From Balaenoptera acutorostrata (Eukaryota; Chordata; Mammalia; Artiodactyla; Balaenopteridae), in assembly GCF_949987535.1 (NCBI RefSeq), contig NC_080075.1, positions 5,378,606 through 5,442,605 on the forward strand: a stretch of 64,000 nucleotides of DNA. The letters run 5' to 3'. The notes beneath the pieces were generated by a model. The model was given only the letters and a program-made list of their open reading frames with translations, ran no database searches and was not told the DNA's origin. Positions 35,886 to 47,136 of this stretch are shown here, piece after piece. The position numbers were made by a program, and so were the translations under genes. Each line of letters starts with the position of its first letter. Position 1 is the first letter of the stretch.

Positions 35886-36524
35886 TGTGCGCCTCTGTGC
35901 CAAGGATATGCCTTTTCCATTATTATCCACCAGTGCAGTCAAGAAAAGAGAAGGTTTGAAGGTGAAAACACAAGGTGTAGGAAGGTGAGTATAGGAGGCC
36001 CTGTTTCCATAAAAAAAGAAAGGACTAGGAGGTATAGTTTTATTTTCTTGTACAGCATTACACAAGAATAATGCAAGGCCTGCAAGGAACCAATAACAGC
36101 AGCCACATGTCAGGGAAGGTGAGATGGACCTGGGCAAATATGAATCAGGAGTGGCAAGGGGACTTTCCGGGGCATGCCTTCTGATACTTCGTGATTCTTG
36201 AACCCTATGCGTGTACTACCCATTCAAAGAAACGACTTAATTAATCTTAATTAAAAAGAATAACGAAGGATAGTCTGAAAAGTAAGAATAATTGGGGGAG
36301 GGGTGGATTCCAATAATAAGCTATGACCAAGCTCTAATAACTACAAATTAAAAAAATAAGTAATTAGCAGCATTAGATTGTCAATAGCAATTAGTTAACA
36401 AATCTTACGTACACAAATCTCTCTCTTTACCCATTCTGCTTTAAAAGGTACAACTTAAACTAAAAAAACAAGTAGGTTTTAAAGAAGAGGAAGGAAAATA
36501 TCAATAGGAAAATTATTTTTTTAC

Positions 36525-36720
36525 CTTATACCACTTTACTGAATCCAAATCAAAACTGTTTGGGAAGTTCAGATGACACATAAGAGTGTCATCTTTTCCA
36601 ACATATAAAATCTGTTTGTACTCATCTGGCACGTTCGGTTGACTGTTTCTGGAAGTACCACACCAATGTTTTTTAAATACAGTGAGGTTGACTTGCATTC
36701 TGGGACAGATGTTTGTATCA
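36525..36720 (-). CDS. IL1RL2: IL1RL2 coding exon 3: start of second Ig domain
   Basis: This 196-nt exon is read from DTNICPRMQVNLTVF to FDLDSVKWYK. The acceptor TTACAG lies before 36720 and the donor AAG|GTAAAA after 36525 (phase 0). Visible landmarks are an N-glycosylation sequon in VNLTVF, the cysteines in NICPR, KHWCGT and LMCHLN, and the Ig tryptophan in VKWYK. The open frame continues a few codons upstream of the acceptor with no similarity to the receptor, so the splice site rather than the upstream Met sets the exon start. Confidence 0.93.
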
Positions 36721-37159
36721 CTGTAAGAAAACAACAGATTGAAACCTCATAAACTCAAACAGTCACAAAACCAAATAATTCTGTTTATCTCCAAATATTT
36801 CCAAATCCTCTTCCAAGCACTGTGCAAACCCTCTGCCTCAAACAAGACAGCATACATCTCACAAGTCATTCATTATGAAAGGAAAAAAAAAGTATTTGGA
36901 TGGTGGAAACATGGGAGGACATCTTAACCAAATAATCAAAATGAACATCACCAAGCAGGGACATGCTGATGCTAGGTGTCTCTGAGTGTGCTGTCTGAAG
37001 AGAATGCAAACCACTTCCATAGCATTCCAGCCAAGAAGGCTCAGCCTGAACCGACTCATGAAGAAATATCTGGCAAACCCAAATTAAGAGATACAATATA
37101 AAATAATTGCCTGTACTTCTTAAAAATGTCAATGTCACACACACAAAACAGGCTGAAGA

Positions 37160-37625
37160 TCTGTTACAGATGCAAAGAGATTAAAAGTACATGACAACCA
37201 AATGCAATGCAATGATCTTGGATTGAATCTTTCACAGGAAAAGGAAGAAAAACATTTATAAAAGTCATCATTGAGAAGATTGATAAAATTAGAATACAAA
37301 TCGGTTAGTAGATAAAAGTATTGTGTGATGGTTAAATTTCCTGAATGTGATAACTATTCTGTGATGATGTAAGAGAATATTCTTGTTGAGAGGAAAGACA
37401 CGTTGAAATATTAAGGGGTGAAGGGACCTGTTGCATACAACTGAGATGATTTGGAAAAAAATGGTTTAGAAAAAATACTGTGTGTAACATACACAGGGGA
37501 TGATGGGGAAAATGTGGCAAAATGTTAAATAATAGAAATCTCGATAAAGGGTAGACAGGAGCTCTTTATACAATTCTTGCAAATATGATATGAATTTGAA
37601 TTATTTCAAAGTAAAAATATATAGT
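37160..37625. mobile_element. Ancient L1-type 3' UTR fragment (tentative)
   Basis: Text such as GTGTGATGGTTAAATTTCCT and GATGATGTAAGAGAATATTC is the type seen in old L1 3' UTRs or related ancient mammalian repeats. The family is uncertain. Confidence 0.35.
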
Positions 37626-37770
37626 TTACTAAACATGTATCATATCTGTATACTAAAGATTTGTGAGAATTCATGTTTACTTTCTTCCATGACAGACAGT
37701 ATTGATGTCTACATTCTAGGAAAGATTATTTTGCCCCATTTCACAGCTCCCATATTTAAATATTTTAAAT

Positions 37771-37932
37771 CAAGCCTGTGATCCAGCAATCCTACCCCTG
37801 GGCATATATCAGAGAAAACCATAATTCGAAAAGATACATGCACCCCAATGTTCATTGCAGCACTATTTACGAAAGCCAAGACATGAAAGCAACCTAAATG
37901 TCCATCAACAGAGGAATAGATAAAGAAGATGT

Positions 37933-38009
<77 letters not shown>

Positions 38010-38508
38010 TGGAATATTACTCAACCATAAAAAAGAATGAAATAATGCCATTTTCAGCAACATGGATGGACCTAGAGATTGTCATACTGAGTGAAGTAAG
38101 TCAGACAGAGAAAGACAAATATCATATGATATCGCTTATATGTGGAATCTAAAAAAAATGGTACAAGTGAACTTATTTACAAAACAGAAATAGAGTTACA
38201 GATGTAGAAAACAATCTTATGGTTACTAGGGGAAAGGGGGGGAGACGGATAAATTGGGAGATTGGGATTGACATATACACACTACTATATATAAAATAGA
38301 TAACTAATAAAGACCTACTGTATAGCACAGGGAACTCTCTACTCAATACTATGTAATGACCTATATGGGAAAAGAGTCTAAGAAAGAGTGGATATATGCA
38401 TAACTGATTTACTTTGCTGTACAGCAGAAAGTAACACAACATTGCAAATCAATTATACCCCAATAAAAATAAATAAAAATGAAGTCCCAGTTAGAATAAA
38501 AAATAAAT
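37771..38508 (+). mobile_element. L1 3' end, 5'-truncated, with expanded microsatellite
   Basis: The element runs from the CW..C region end (GATCCAGCAATCCTACCCC) to ATTATACCCCAATAAAAAT near 38470. An imperfect TSD, AAATCAAGCCTG / AAATCCAGCCTG, lies at 37767-37778 and 38509-38520. Between the canonical L1 end and the TSD is a second short stretch ending in another A-rich tail, so a very short 3' transduction is possible. Confidence 0.85.
37935..38010. repeat. (TA)n(CA)n microsatellite inside an L1 tail
   Basis: About 40 bp of pure TA repeats run into about 30 bp of CA repeats, expanded from the ATATATAC motif of the L1 3' region. Confidence 0.95.
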
Positions 38509-38864
38509 AAATCCAGCCTGGACGTCCAGACAGATTTGTGTGGCATACGATCTCCAACTCTGGTTGATGAATAACCTGGAGTAAAGAGGAGAGCAGACCC
38601 CCTCAAGACGTCAGCAGCTGGTCTGAAGAGTGAGTGAAATTTGGGGGAAGGGGCTACTGGCACTTCCACCTGTGCCACTGAGTAACCATGTACTTTGAGT
38701 CAATCACACGGAAATGAGGAATCTGGCAGGAATCAGAGAAGGACGTGGCCATCCCTGAAACACAGAAAGAGGCTGGCAAATACCAAGGAACCACAAGAGA
38801 GGGAGGATGCAGTTACATTCCTGGAGTACCTACTTCACACATGATCTGGGGTCATTTTTACTTC

Positions 38865-38980
38865 TACCCTATCTGGCTGGCATTACTTCCACTTTACCGA
38901 TAAGAAAGCCAAGGCTCGTGGAGGTCAAATAACTCATGAAGGTCATGCACATTAGCAAAGGAGGATAACAAAATTGGGGC
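38865..38980 (+). mobile_element. MIR SINE fragment
   Basis: ATTACTTCCACTTTACCGAT, AAGCCAAGGCTCGTGGAGGT and TGAAGGTCATGCACATTAGC match the MIR core pattern. It lies in IL1RL2 intron 2. Confidence 0.6.
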
Positions 38981-39049
38981 CCTCAGCCAAAATTTGGTCC
39001 ACGGATGTGTTTTAATTAGGACACATGCACAAGGCGTATTGGAAAGTTA

Positions 39050-39074
39050 ACCACACACACACACACACACACAC
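39050..39074. repeat. (CA)n microsatellite
   Basis: Simple CA repeat of about 12 units in IL1RL2 intron 2. Confidence 0.9.
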
Positions 39075-39679
39075 ATTCTAATTTCCAGGTTACCTTGAAA
39101 ATTTGGAAGATGGACTTGAACTGCATAGACTGCCGCCTTTGGTGTGACATATGCTTTCTGGTTCACCACAGTGCCAACCAGGCTCAACTATCTCCCACCA
39201 GACCTGTGTCACTTACTTACATTACTAGCATAAGGCTTAGCATGGGGTCTAGAACATACTTGATGCTTGGTCACTGTTAAATTCCTATAGCAGAACCCTT
39301 ACAAAAAGTGCTTGAAGGAGGCTTATACCTCTCTGGATGTACCACCTGTCACAAAAACTTTTAGCATTCCAAGAAAGAAGGATTGGGATTAAACAGGCTT
39401 TGTAAGCTGGTCTGGCCTTGGACATCACTTGGACATCACTTCGACAGGAAAAGATGCATTTCACGGTCTAACAACTGATTTACAAATCTGTTCTGCTTAA
39501 AAGTCTGTTCATTGAAACCATTGCATAACAATTACAAAACTATATTCTGCTCATTGTTTTCTACATTGATTAAGAGTGTATCGAGTTTTTCTAAAGGAAT
39601 TATATATTATATAAATATTATACATATATTATATACATATGAATGAGAGAGAGAGAGTTCTCATGAATGAGGAACTTAC

Positions 39680-39911
39680 TTTGTATCACAGTGGTAGATC
39701 CCAGAGTCCTCCCCTTTCACAGGGAGAAACAAAATCCAGCTTTGGTCCTGGTGGATCCTAGACTGTATGTTTTTGGATACTGGGATTTTCCTAGGATATT
39801 TATACCATGTTGCATCTACCCTCCCAGACGTTGGCAGAGGGTATATGCAGTTAAAAGCCGTAGGCTGGCCTACTGACACAGTCTCCTGCATACTCACGTC
39901 CTCGCAAGCAT
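39680..39911 (-). CDS. IL1RL2: IL1RL2 coding exon 2: first Ig domain
   Basis: This 232-nt exon encodes the first Ig-like domain, from DACEDVSMQE to GIYHCDTN across the junction. Landmarks are the cysteines in DACED, FNCIYP and YHCDT, the WYK strand motif in DATWYKYP, and SRIHQDQSWILFLP, which closely resembles IL1RL2 of other mammals. The acceptor is TTCCCTAG before 39911. The donor is AA|GTAAGT after 39680, leaving phase 2. No stops or frameshifts are present. Known receptor biology places this domain in contact with IL-36 ligands. Confidence 0.93.
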
Positions 39912-40483
39912 CTAGGGAAAGAAAGGAAAAAAATAATCACAACCGAGAGCGCTCGTGTCGGTTATTATTAGTTTCCACAAATACCTCAATTTTCTTGCTG
40001 ATTTGAAATTGTATGTGAGAGTTTTCTCAGTATGGGAGTTTCCTAAAAACAGTCTGCTGATGTGAAAGCATAACCCGAAGTCCTTCACATCTGTCCATAA
40101 GAGTGAATGTACTCAGTCCTCCCCCTCAACAAGTGATCTCCCCATTTGGAACGATTCCCCTCTTTTCCTTCTATTCTAAGACCCTTAATTCCTTCATCTT
40201 CCTCCTTCAGAGTAAACGTTCCTATTCTGAGCCCCACTTGACCTGTTTTCCTTCTGCCCTGCTACCCGGTTAATTCAATCCGTCCCCAATAAAAGGTGTA
40301 AGTATCTCCTCCCCAAAAGGATTGTTAAACAATCCGCTCGCTTTAAAGTTCGTTTCTAACAAAATGCTTCGTGTTTCTTGGAATTAATTTGTTCCGTTGC
40401 TGGTTTCTTTGCTATTACCTTGGGTCTAACATGTCCCTTTGTCATATAAAATAGAAGGTATTATAGATCTATCTGAGCTTTTT

Positions 40484-40770
40484 AAAAATCTTTATTTATT
40501 TATTTTTGGCTGTGTTGGGTCTTGTCTCTGTGCGAGGGCTTTCTCTAGTTGTGGCAAGCGGGGGCCATTCTTCATCGCGGTGCGCGGGCCTCTCACTACG
40601 CGGCCTCTCTTGTTGCGGAGCACAGGCTCCAGACGCGCAAGCTCAGTAGTTGTGGCTCACGGGCCTAGTTGCTCCACGGCATGTGGGATCTTCCCAGACC
40701 AGGGCTCGAACCCGTGTCCCCTGCATTGGCAGGCAGATTCTCAACCACTGCGCCACTAGGGACTCCCCCT
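40484..40770 (-). mobile_element. CHR-type SINE in IL1RL2 intron 1
   Basis: The antisense body runs TTTGGCTGTGTTGGGTC ... GGGCTCGAACCCGTGTCC ... CACTGCGCCACTAGGGAC. An imperfect TSD (ATCTGAGCTTTTTAA near 40471, ATTTGAGCATTTTAA near 40771) flanks it. The CpG content is well preserved, suggesting a fairly young copy. It lies about 290 bp downstream of coding exon 1. Confidence 0.92.
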
Positions 40771-41060
40771 ATTTGAGCATTTTAACTCGAGCCTTGACTT
40801 GCAAATTTGCCCAACTCCTCTCCCTCTTCAAGTCACTTCAAAGCTCAAAGGTGATGCTTGGGGCTGAGCGTCAGACCCTTGCAGCTGAAACTTGCCGTTT
40901 CCGCCTCCCGCCGGATTCTGCCTGGACCCCTAGGGCGAGTGTCACCGGCCAGGCTCCGGTCTCACGCGATCCCCCAGGAGGTCTGCACAGGGGCTCGCCC
41001 AGAGCGGCAGGGTGGCAGGGAGGGAGGGGGGCCACTGAGACCCGAACCAACCGAACGTAC

Positions 41061-41118
41061 CTGCTCTGATAAATCGTGGAAGAGCGCTGGACACGACGCA
41101 GAGCAGCAACAACAGCAT
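41061..41118 (-). CDS. IL1RL2: IL1RL2 coding exon 1: start codon and signal peptide
   Basis: The exon reads MLLLLCVVSSALPRFIRA, a short leucine-rich signal peptide that targets the receptor to the secretory pathway. The ATG is at 41118-41116 with G at -3. The exon ends in GCAG followed by the donor GTACGT, leaving one base (phase 1) that joins AT of the next exon to make Asp, giving ...IRA-DACEDV. It aligns in position with the human leader that precedes the ADGCKD mature start, though the leader itself is diverged, as is usual. It sits in a CpG-rich segment consistent with the promoter. It is too short to appear as an obvious open frame and was found by working back from exon 2. Confidence 0.85.
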
Positions 41119-41362
41119 TCCCCTACCGGCTACGAGGAAGCAAGAGGGGGGGATGGAAAGGGGCGCAGCGGGCGGAGCGCGCCCTCTGCCGGCCTCTGAA
41201 TCTCAGAGATCCCAGCTAGGCTTCTGACCTTCCCTTCTCCATCGGGAGACCTCCAACTTTGGCCCCGGATGTATCCGGACGCGCCCCCAAAGACTGCCCC
41301 CTCCCTTGCCCCGCCCTTGCTCCGAGCGCCCACCTCCAGAATCCGGGGGGAGACGCATCAGT

Positions 41363-41385
41363 GGGAGGGGTCGGGAGGGGCCGGG
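41363..41385 (+). promoter_or_regulatory. G-quadruplex motif in the IL1RL2 promoter region
   Basis: Five runs of three or four G separated by one- or two-base loops lie about 245 bp upstream of the ATG, on the strand opposite the coding strand. Confidence 0.55.
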
Positions 41386-42237
41386 AGGCGCAGTGCGGGC
41401 ATCGGGGCGGGTCCCCTCTTCCAGGCTGCCCGGTCGCCTCCTTTGGGGGCGCAGGGACGTCCCCTTCTGCCACGCAGCTCGCCGCCCGGCCCGCCCGCCT
41501 CAGCCCGCGGCCCCCGCTCCCCGTGGTGGCGCCCGGGTGCCCACCGTGCGTCGCGCGTAGCCTTCCCTGCGCGTCCTCAGCCTCAGGATCCTCCTGGGCC
41601 CGGCCGTCTAAACGGAAACCTGCTCACTCGGGAGAAGGCAGCTTAGGCCTATATGGCAAAGGCCGGCAGGAAAAGAGGGAGGAGGACGGGCCGGCAGTGG
41701 ACGCGGCCTCCACACCTTCGCCCACAGACGGAGTCCGCTCCCCCAAGGTCGCCCAGCCGGTCAGGGGCCGCCCGGGAGTCCCGATCGCCGCCCCCCGCCG
41801 CAGTCGCGCACATTTTTGCCATCTCCTCGCCCCGCCCGCGCCCTGCTCAGCTGCAGACTCCGCGAGCTGGCTGTGTACCTGCAGGACTGCATCGGAGCGC
41901 GCAGGAGCTCCTAGAAAGTGGAGACTGACAGCCCGGGACTGAGCTCTGTCGTGGCATTTCCATACCAGGCTAGTTCCTCACTACGGTGGGCGGGGCAGCC
42001 CTACCTTCCCAGGGGTAGCTTAGGAAGGAGCCTGCCATCGCACTAGGAAGTGGGTTTGAAGGCTTCTGGCCGGATTTTCTGGCAGCTAAGAAGTCCTACA
42101 TCCCCATTAATTGTCTGCTGAAATCTATTCCAAATTGTCCCACCAAATGAACTGCTCCTTCCTTTCCGAACTCCATTCGAGCAGTTATTACATGCCCTGC
42201 ATTGGCCTGTATAGAATGCCCCCAAAGTAGACGCAGA

Positions 42238-42251
42238 CCCAGATGGCTTTT
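42238..42251. repeat. TSD of the upstream L1 block, left copy
   Basis: CCCAGATGGCTTTT is repeated at 48935-48948. It abuts a poly(T), the 3' end of the block on the minus strand. Confidence 0.85.
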
Positions 42252-43059
42252 TTTTTTTTCAATACCTGTATTTATTTTATTTTATTTTTTCACACACACA
42301 CACACACACACTGTATTTTATTTTTACAAGAGATAAATAGACTGACACCAAGCATTGTACATGGAAGACCACAACAAAAGCAACAATGACTGCAATTACC
42401 AAACGTGAAACACACTCCTACTATGTCATAATATTGACATTCAGTCCAGTAATCCTCCACTGTAACAGCTCCTTTACTTTGCAGTGAAAATTGATTTGTA
42501 TATTCTTTGCCTCTGAGTCCTCGTGGGATTTTTTTTTTAATTCAAACAGAAAGTTACAAAAATTATACTCATCTTCATCAGTTCACTCAGTCCAATGTAA
42601 TTAATTTTTTTTATCTTGATCTTTTGTTAGCACTTTTATGAGTTCATCAGTTTTTCATTAGAGTTCTGAAAATGCTTATTCATTCAGTTCAGCAGTACAG
42701 TCAGTTACCAGAAACCTGTACTTGTCAGAGTCTTTTCCATGAATTTCCTGAAGATGAAACCCATTTATAGGAACATATTTACAAAAGCATCAGAGTACAC
42801 CCAGAACTGTCTGTAAATGACAAAAGACTTAAAAATGACCACGGTTAAAGATTTAATGAAAGTTCATAATAATGCAGTTGACAAGAAAATTAGTTATTTC
42901 TGAGATATACATTTTAAAGTAATAACTAGGATTATGACATATAACATTATACCAGAACATATAAGATTTTTAGAAATTTCATGTAATGTCTGAAACATTT
43001 ATATTAACATATTTCCATACAAATAACCCAATGAAAGTTTAGTATTAGTTGTTTTGTTT
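42252..43059 (-). other. Probable L1 3'-transduced segment (UTR-like)
   Basis: About 0.8 kb lies between the L1's own A-tract (43065-43075) and the left TSD. On the minus strand it is AT-rich, without a long open frame. It ends in an AATAAA-type signal (AAAAATAAAATACAG, near 42312-42326), a (TG)n run and a final poly(A) of about 13 (42248-42260). It looks like a gene 3' UTR or intergenic sequence carried with the L1. The source was not recognised. Confidence 0.7.
42290..42312. repeat. (CA)n microsatellite in transduced segment
   Basis: Short CA run between the AATAAA signal and the terminal poly(A) of the transduced segment. Confidence 0.9.
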
Positions 43060-43259
43060 CTTTTTTTTTTTATACTGCAGGTTCTTATTAGTCATCAATT
43101 TTATACACATCAATGTATACATATCAATCCCAATCACCCAATTCAGCACACCACCATCCCCACCCCACCGCGTTTTTACCGCCTTTGTGTCCATATGTCT
43201 GTTCTCTACATCTGTGTCTCAACTTCTGCCCTGCAAACTGGTTCATCTGTAACATTTTT

Positions 43260-46200
43260 CTAGGTTCCACATACATGCGTTAATATACGATATTTGTTTT
43301 TCTCTTTCTGACTTACTTCACTCTGTATGACAGTCTCTAGATCCATCCACGTCTCAACAAATGACTCAATTTCGTTCCTTTTTATGGCTGAGTAATATTC
43401 CATTGTATATATGTACCACATCTTCTTTAGCCATTCGTCTGTCGATGGGCATTTAGGTTGCTTCCATGACCTGGCTATTGTAAATAGTGCTGCAATGAAC
43501 ATTGGTGTGCATGTGTCTTTTTGAATTACGGTTTTTCTCTGGGTATATGCCCAGTAGTGGGATTGCTGGATCATATGGTAATTCTATTTTTAGTTTTTTA
43601 AGGAACCTCCATATTGTTCTCCATAGTGGCTGTATCAATTTACATTCCCACCAACAGTGCAAGAGGGTTCCCTTTTCTCCACACCCTCTCCAGCATTTGT
43701 TGTTTGTAGATTTTCTGATGATGCCCATTCTAACTGGTGTGAGGTGATACCTCATTGTAGTTTTGATTTGCATTTCTCTAATAATTAGTGATGTTGAGCA
43801 TCTTTTCATGTGCTTCGTGGCCGTCTGTATGTCTTCTTTGGAGAAATGTCTATTTAGGTCTTCTTCCCACTTTTGGATTGGGGTGTTCGTTTCTTTAATA
43901 TTGAGCTGAATGAGCTGTTTATATATTTTGGAGATTAATCCTTTGTCCATTGATCTGTTTGCAAATATTTTCTCCCATTCTGAGGGTTGTCTTTTCGTCT
44001 TGTTTATGGTTTCCTTTGCTGTGCAAAAGCTTTGACGTTTCATTAGGTCCCATTTGTTTATTTTTGTTTTTATTTCCATTACTCTAGGAGGTGGATCAAA
44101 AAAGATCTTGCTGTGATTTATGTCAAAGAGTGTTCTTCCTATATTTTCCTCTAAGAGTTTTATAGTGTCCAGTCTTACATTTAGGTCTCTAATACATTTT
44201 GAGTTTATTTTTGCGTATGGTGTTAGGGAGTATTCTAATTTCATTCTTTGACATGTAGCTGTCCAGTTTTCCCAGCACCACTTATTGAAGAGACTGTCTT
44301 TCCTCCATTGTATATCTTTGCATCCTTTGTCATAGATTAGTTGACCATAGGTGTGTGGGTTTATCTCTGGGCTTTCTATCTTTTTACATTGATCTATGTT
44401 TCTGTTTTTGTGCCAGTACCATATTGTCTTGATTACTGTAGCTTTGTAGTATAGTCTGAAGTCAGGGAGTCTGATTCCTCCAGCTCCGTTTTTCTCCCTC
44501 AAGACCGCTTTGGCTATTCAGGGTCTTTTGTGTCTCCATACAAATTTTAAGATTTTTTTGTTCTAGTTCTGTAAAAAATGCCATTGGTAATTTGATAGGG
44601 ATTGCATTGAATCTGTAGATTGCTTTGGGTAGTATAATCACTTTCACAATGTTGATTCTTCCAATCCAAGAACATGGTATATCTCTCCATCTGTTGGTAT
44701 CATCTTTAATTTCTTTCATCAGTGTCTTATAGTTTTCTGCATACAGGTCTTTTGTCTCCCTAGGTAGGTTTATTCCTAGGTATTTTATTCTTTTTGTTGC
44801 AATGGTAAATGGGAGTGTTTCCATAATTTCTCTTTCAGATTTTTCATCATTAGTGTATAGGAATGCAAGAGATTTCTATGCATTAATTTTGTATCCTGCA
44901 ACTTTACCATATTCATTGATTAGCTTTAGCAGTTTTCTGGTGGCAGTTTTAGGAATCTCTATGTATAGTATCATGTCATCTGCAAACAGTGACAGTTTTA
45001 GTTCTTCTTTTCCAATTTGTATTCCTTTTATTTCTTTTTCTTCTCTGATTGCCGTGGCTAGGACTTCCAGAACTATGTTGAATAATAGTGGTGAGAGTGG
45101 ACATCCTTGTCTCGTTCCTGATCTTAGAGGAAATGCTTTCAGTTTTTCACCATTGAGAACGATGTTTGCTGTGGGTTTGTTATATATGGCCTTTATTATG
45201 TTGAGGTAGGTTCCCTCTATGCCCACTTTCTGGAGAGTTTTTAATCATAAATGGGTGTTGAATTTTGTCAAAAGCTTTTGCTGCATCTATTGAGATGATC
45301 ATATGGTTTTTCTTCTTCAGTTTGTTAATATGGTGTATCACATTGATTGATTTGCATATATGGAAGAATCCTTGCATTCCTGGGATAAATCCCACTTGAT
45401 CGTGGTGTATGATCCTTTTAATGTGCTGTTGGATTCTGTTTGCTAGTATTTTGTTGAGGATTTTTGCATGTATATTCATCAGTGATATTAGTCTGTAATT
45501 TTCTTTTTTTGTAGTGTCTTTGTCTGGTTTTGGGACCAGGGTGATGGTGGCCTCATAGAATGAGTTTGGGAGTGTTCCTTCCTCTGCAATTTTTTGGAAG
45601 AGTTTGAGAAGGATAGGTGTTAGCTCTTCTCTAAATGTTTGATAGAATTCACCTGTGAAGCCATCTGGTCCTGGACTTCTGTTTGTTGGAAGATTTTTAA
45701 TCACAGTTTCAATTTCATTACTTGTGATTGGTCTGTTCATATTTTCTGCTTCTTCCTGTTTCAGTCTTGGAAGTTTATACCTTTCTAAGAATTTGTCCAT
45801 TTCTTCCAGGTTGTCCATTTTATTGGCATAAAGTTGCTTGTAGTAGTCTCTTAGGATGCTTTGTATTTCTGTGGTGTCTGTTGTAACTTCTTTTTCATTT
45901 CTGATTTTATTGATTTCAGTCCTCTCCCTGTTTTTCTTGATGAGTCTGGCTAATGGCTTATCAATTTTGTTTATCTTCTCAGAGAACCAGCTTTTAGTTT
46001 TATTGATCTTTGCTATTGTTTTCTTTGTTTCTATTTCATTTATTTCCGCTCTGATCTTTTTAATTTCTTTCCTTCTGCTATCTTTGGGTTTTGTTTGTTC
46101 TTCTTTCTCTAGTTCCTTTAGATGTAAGGTTAGATTGTTTACTTGAGATTTTTCTTGTTTCCTTAGGTAGGCTTGTATAGCTATAAACTTCCCTCTTAGA

Positions 46201-47078
46201 ACTGCTTTTGCTGCATCCCATAGGTTTTGGGTCATCGTGTTTTCATTGTCATTTGTCTATAGGTATTTTTTGATTTCCTCTTTGATTTCTTCAGTGATCT
46301 CTTGGTTATTTAGTAACATATTGTTTAGCCTCCATGTGTTTGTGTTTTTTACGTTTTTATCCCTGTAATTCATTTCTAATCTCATAGCGTTGTGGTCAGA
46401 AAAGATGCTTGATATGATTTCAATTTTCTTAAATTTACTGAGGCTTGATTTGTGACTCAAGATACGATCTATCCTGGAGAATGTTCCATGCGCACTTGAG
46501 AAGAACGTGTAATCTGCTGTTTTTGGATGGAATGTCCTATAAATATCAATTAAATCTATCTGGTCTATTGTGTCATTTAAAGCTTCTGTTTCCTTATTTA
46601 TTTTCATTTTGGATGATCTGTCCATTGGTGTAAGTGAGGTGTTAAAGTCCCCCACTATTATTGTGTTACTGTCAATTTCCTCTTTTATAGCTGTTAGCAG
46701 TTGCCTTATGTATTGAGGTGCTCCTATGTTGGGTGCATATATATTTATAATTGTTATATCTTCTTCTTGGATTGATCCCTTGATCATTATGTAGTGTCCT
46801 TCCTTGTCTCTTGTAACATTCTTTATTTTAAAGTCTATTTTATCAGATATGAATATAGCTACTCCAGCTTTCTTTTGATTTCCATTTGCATGGAATATCT
46901 TTTTCCATCCCCTCACTTTCAGTCTGTATGTGTCCCTAGGTCTGGAGTGGGTCTCTTGTAGACAACATATATATGGGTCTTGTTTTTGTATCCATTCAGC
47001 AAGCCTGTGTCTTTTGGTTGGAGCATTTAATCCATTCACGTTTACGGTAATTATCGATATGTATGTTCCTATGACCAT
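43260..47078 (-). pseudogene. L1 ORF2, few disruptions
   Basis: The endonuclease runs 47078-46257 (VNVNGLNAPTKRHRLAEW, CCLQETHSRPRD). A stop at 46257 is followed by the same frame to 45180 (RT palm start [17 protein letters not shown] near 45660). A frameshift near 45200 leads to the segment with [10 protein letters not shown] (near 44980). A stop near 44875 and another frameshift near 44480-44500 precede the C-terminal part ([19 protein letters not shown] near 43680). Four disruptions were counted by frame arithmetic. Confidence 0.9.
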
Positions 47079-47136
47079 TTTCTTAATTGTTTTGGGTTTG
47101 TTTTTGTAGGTCCTTTTCTTCTCTTGTGTTTCCCAC

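Larger units (their letters stand above)
1..41118 (-). other. IL1RL2: IL1RL2 gene, partial (coding start to beyond left edge)
   Basis: IL1RL2 is the ligand-binding chain of the IL-36 receptor. It is a type I membrane protein with three extracellular Ig domains, one transmembrane helix and a cytoplasmic TIR domain, and it signals with IL1RAP through MyD88 and NF-kB. Seven coding exons are visible on the minus strand, and their cumulative coding length keeps phase at every junction (58, 290, 486, 646, 718, 848, 985 nt). Together they give about 328 residues covering the signal peptide and Ig1-Ig3. The transmembrane/TIR exons were searched for in 1-4011 and not found, so they should lie off the left edge. 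All introns carry GT-AG ends. The similarity is to IL1RL2 rather than IL1R1 or IL1RL1, for example SRIHQDQSWILFLP and PKIIYPKNNSIEV. Confidence 0.93.
40860..41960 (-). promoter_or_regulatory. CpG-rich promoter region of IL1RL2
   Basis: This is a GC- and CpG-rich block around and upstream of coding exon 1 in otherwise AT-rich DNA. It contains GC boxes (GGGGCGGG near 41404, GGGCGGGG near 41987) and no clear TATA box. Its position fits the IL1RL2 promoter and 5' UTR, firing leftward. Open frames of up to 227 codons on the plus strand here follow from the high GC content and resemble nothing recognised. The extent is judged by eye. Confidence 0.65.

Noticed and set aside
37935..38010. Possible CRISPR-like or satellite array
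   Set aside because: It is a simple dinucleotide microsatellite. No spaced direct-repeat array was seen anywhere in the window, and the sequence is mammalian.
41259..41942. A 227-codon open frame on the plus strand in the CpG island
   Set aside because: Overlapping long frames in several phases are expected in CpG islands. It is Pro/Ala/Arg-rich without motifs and lies opposite the IL1RL2 promoter.
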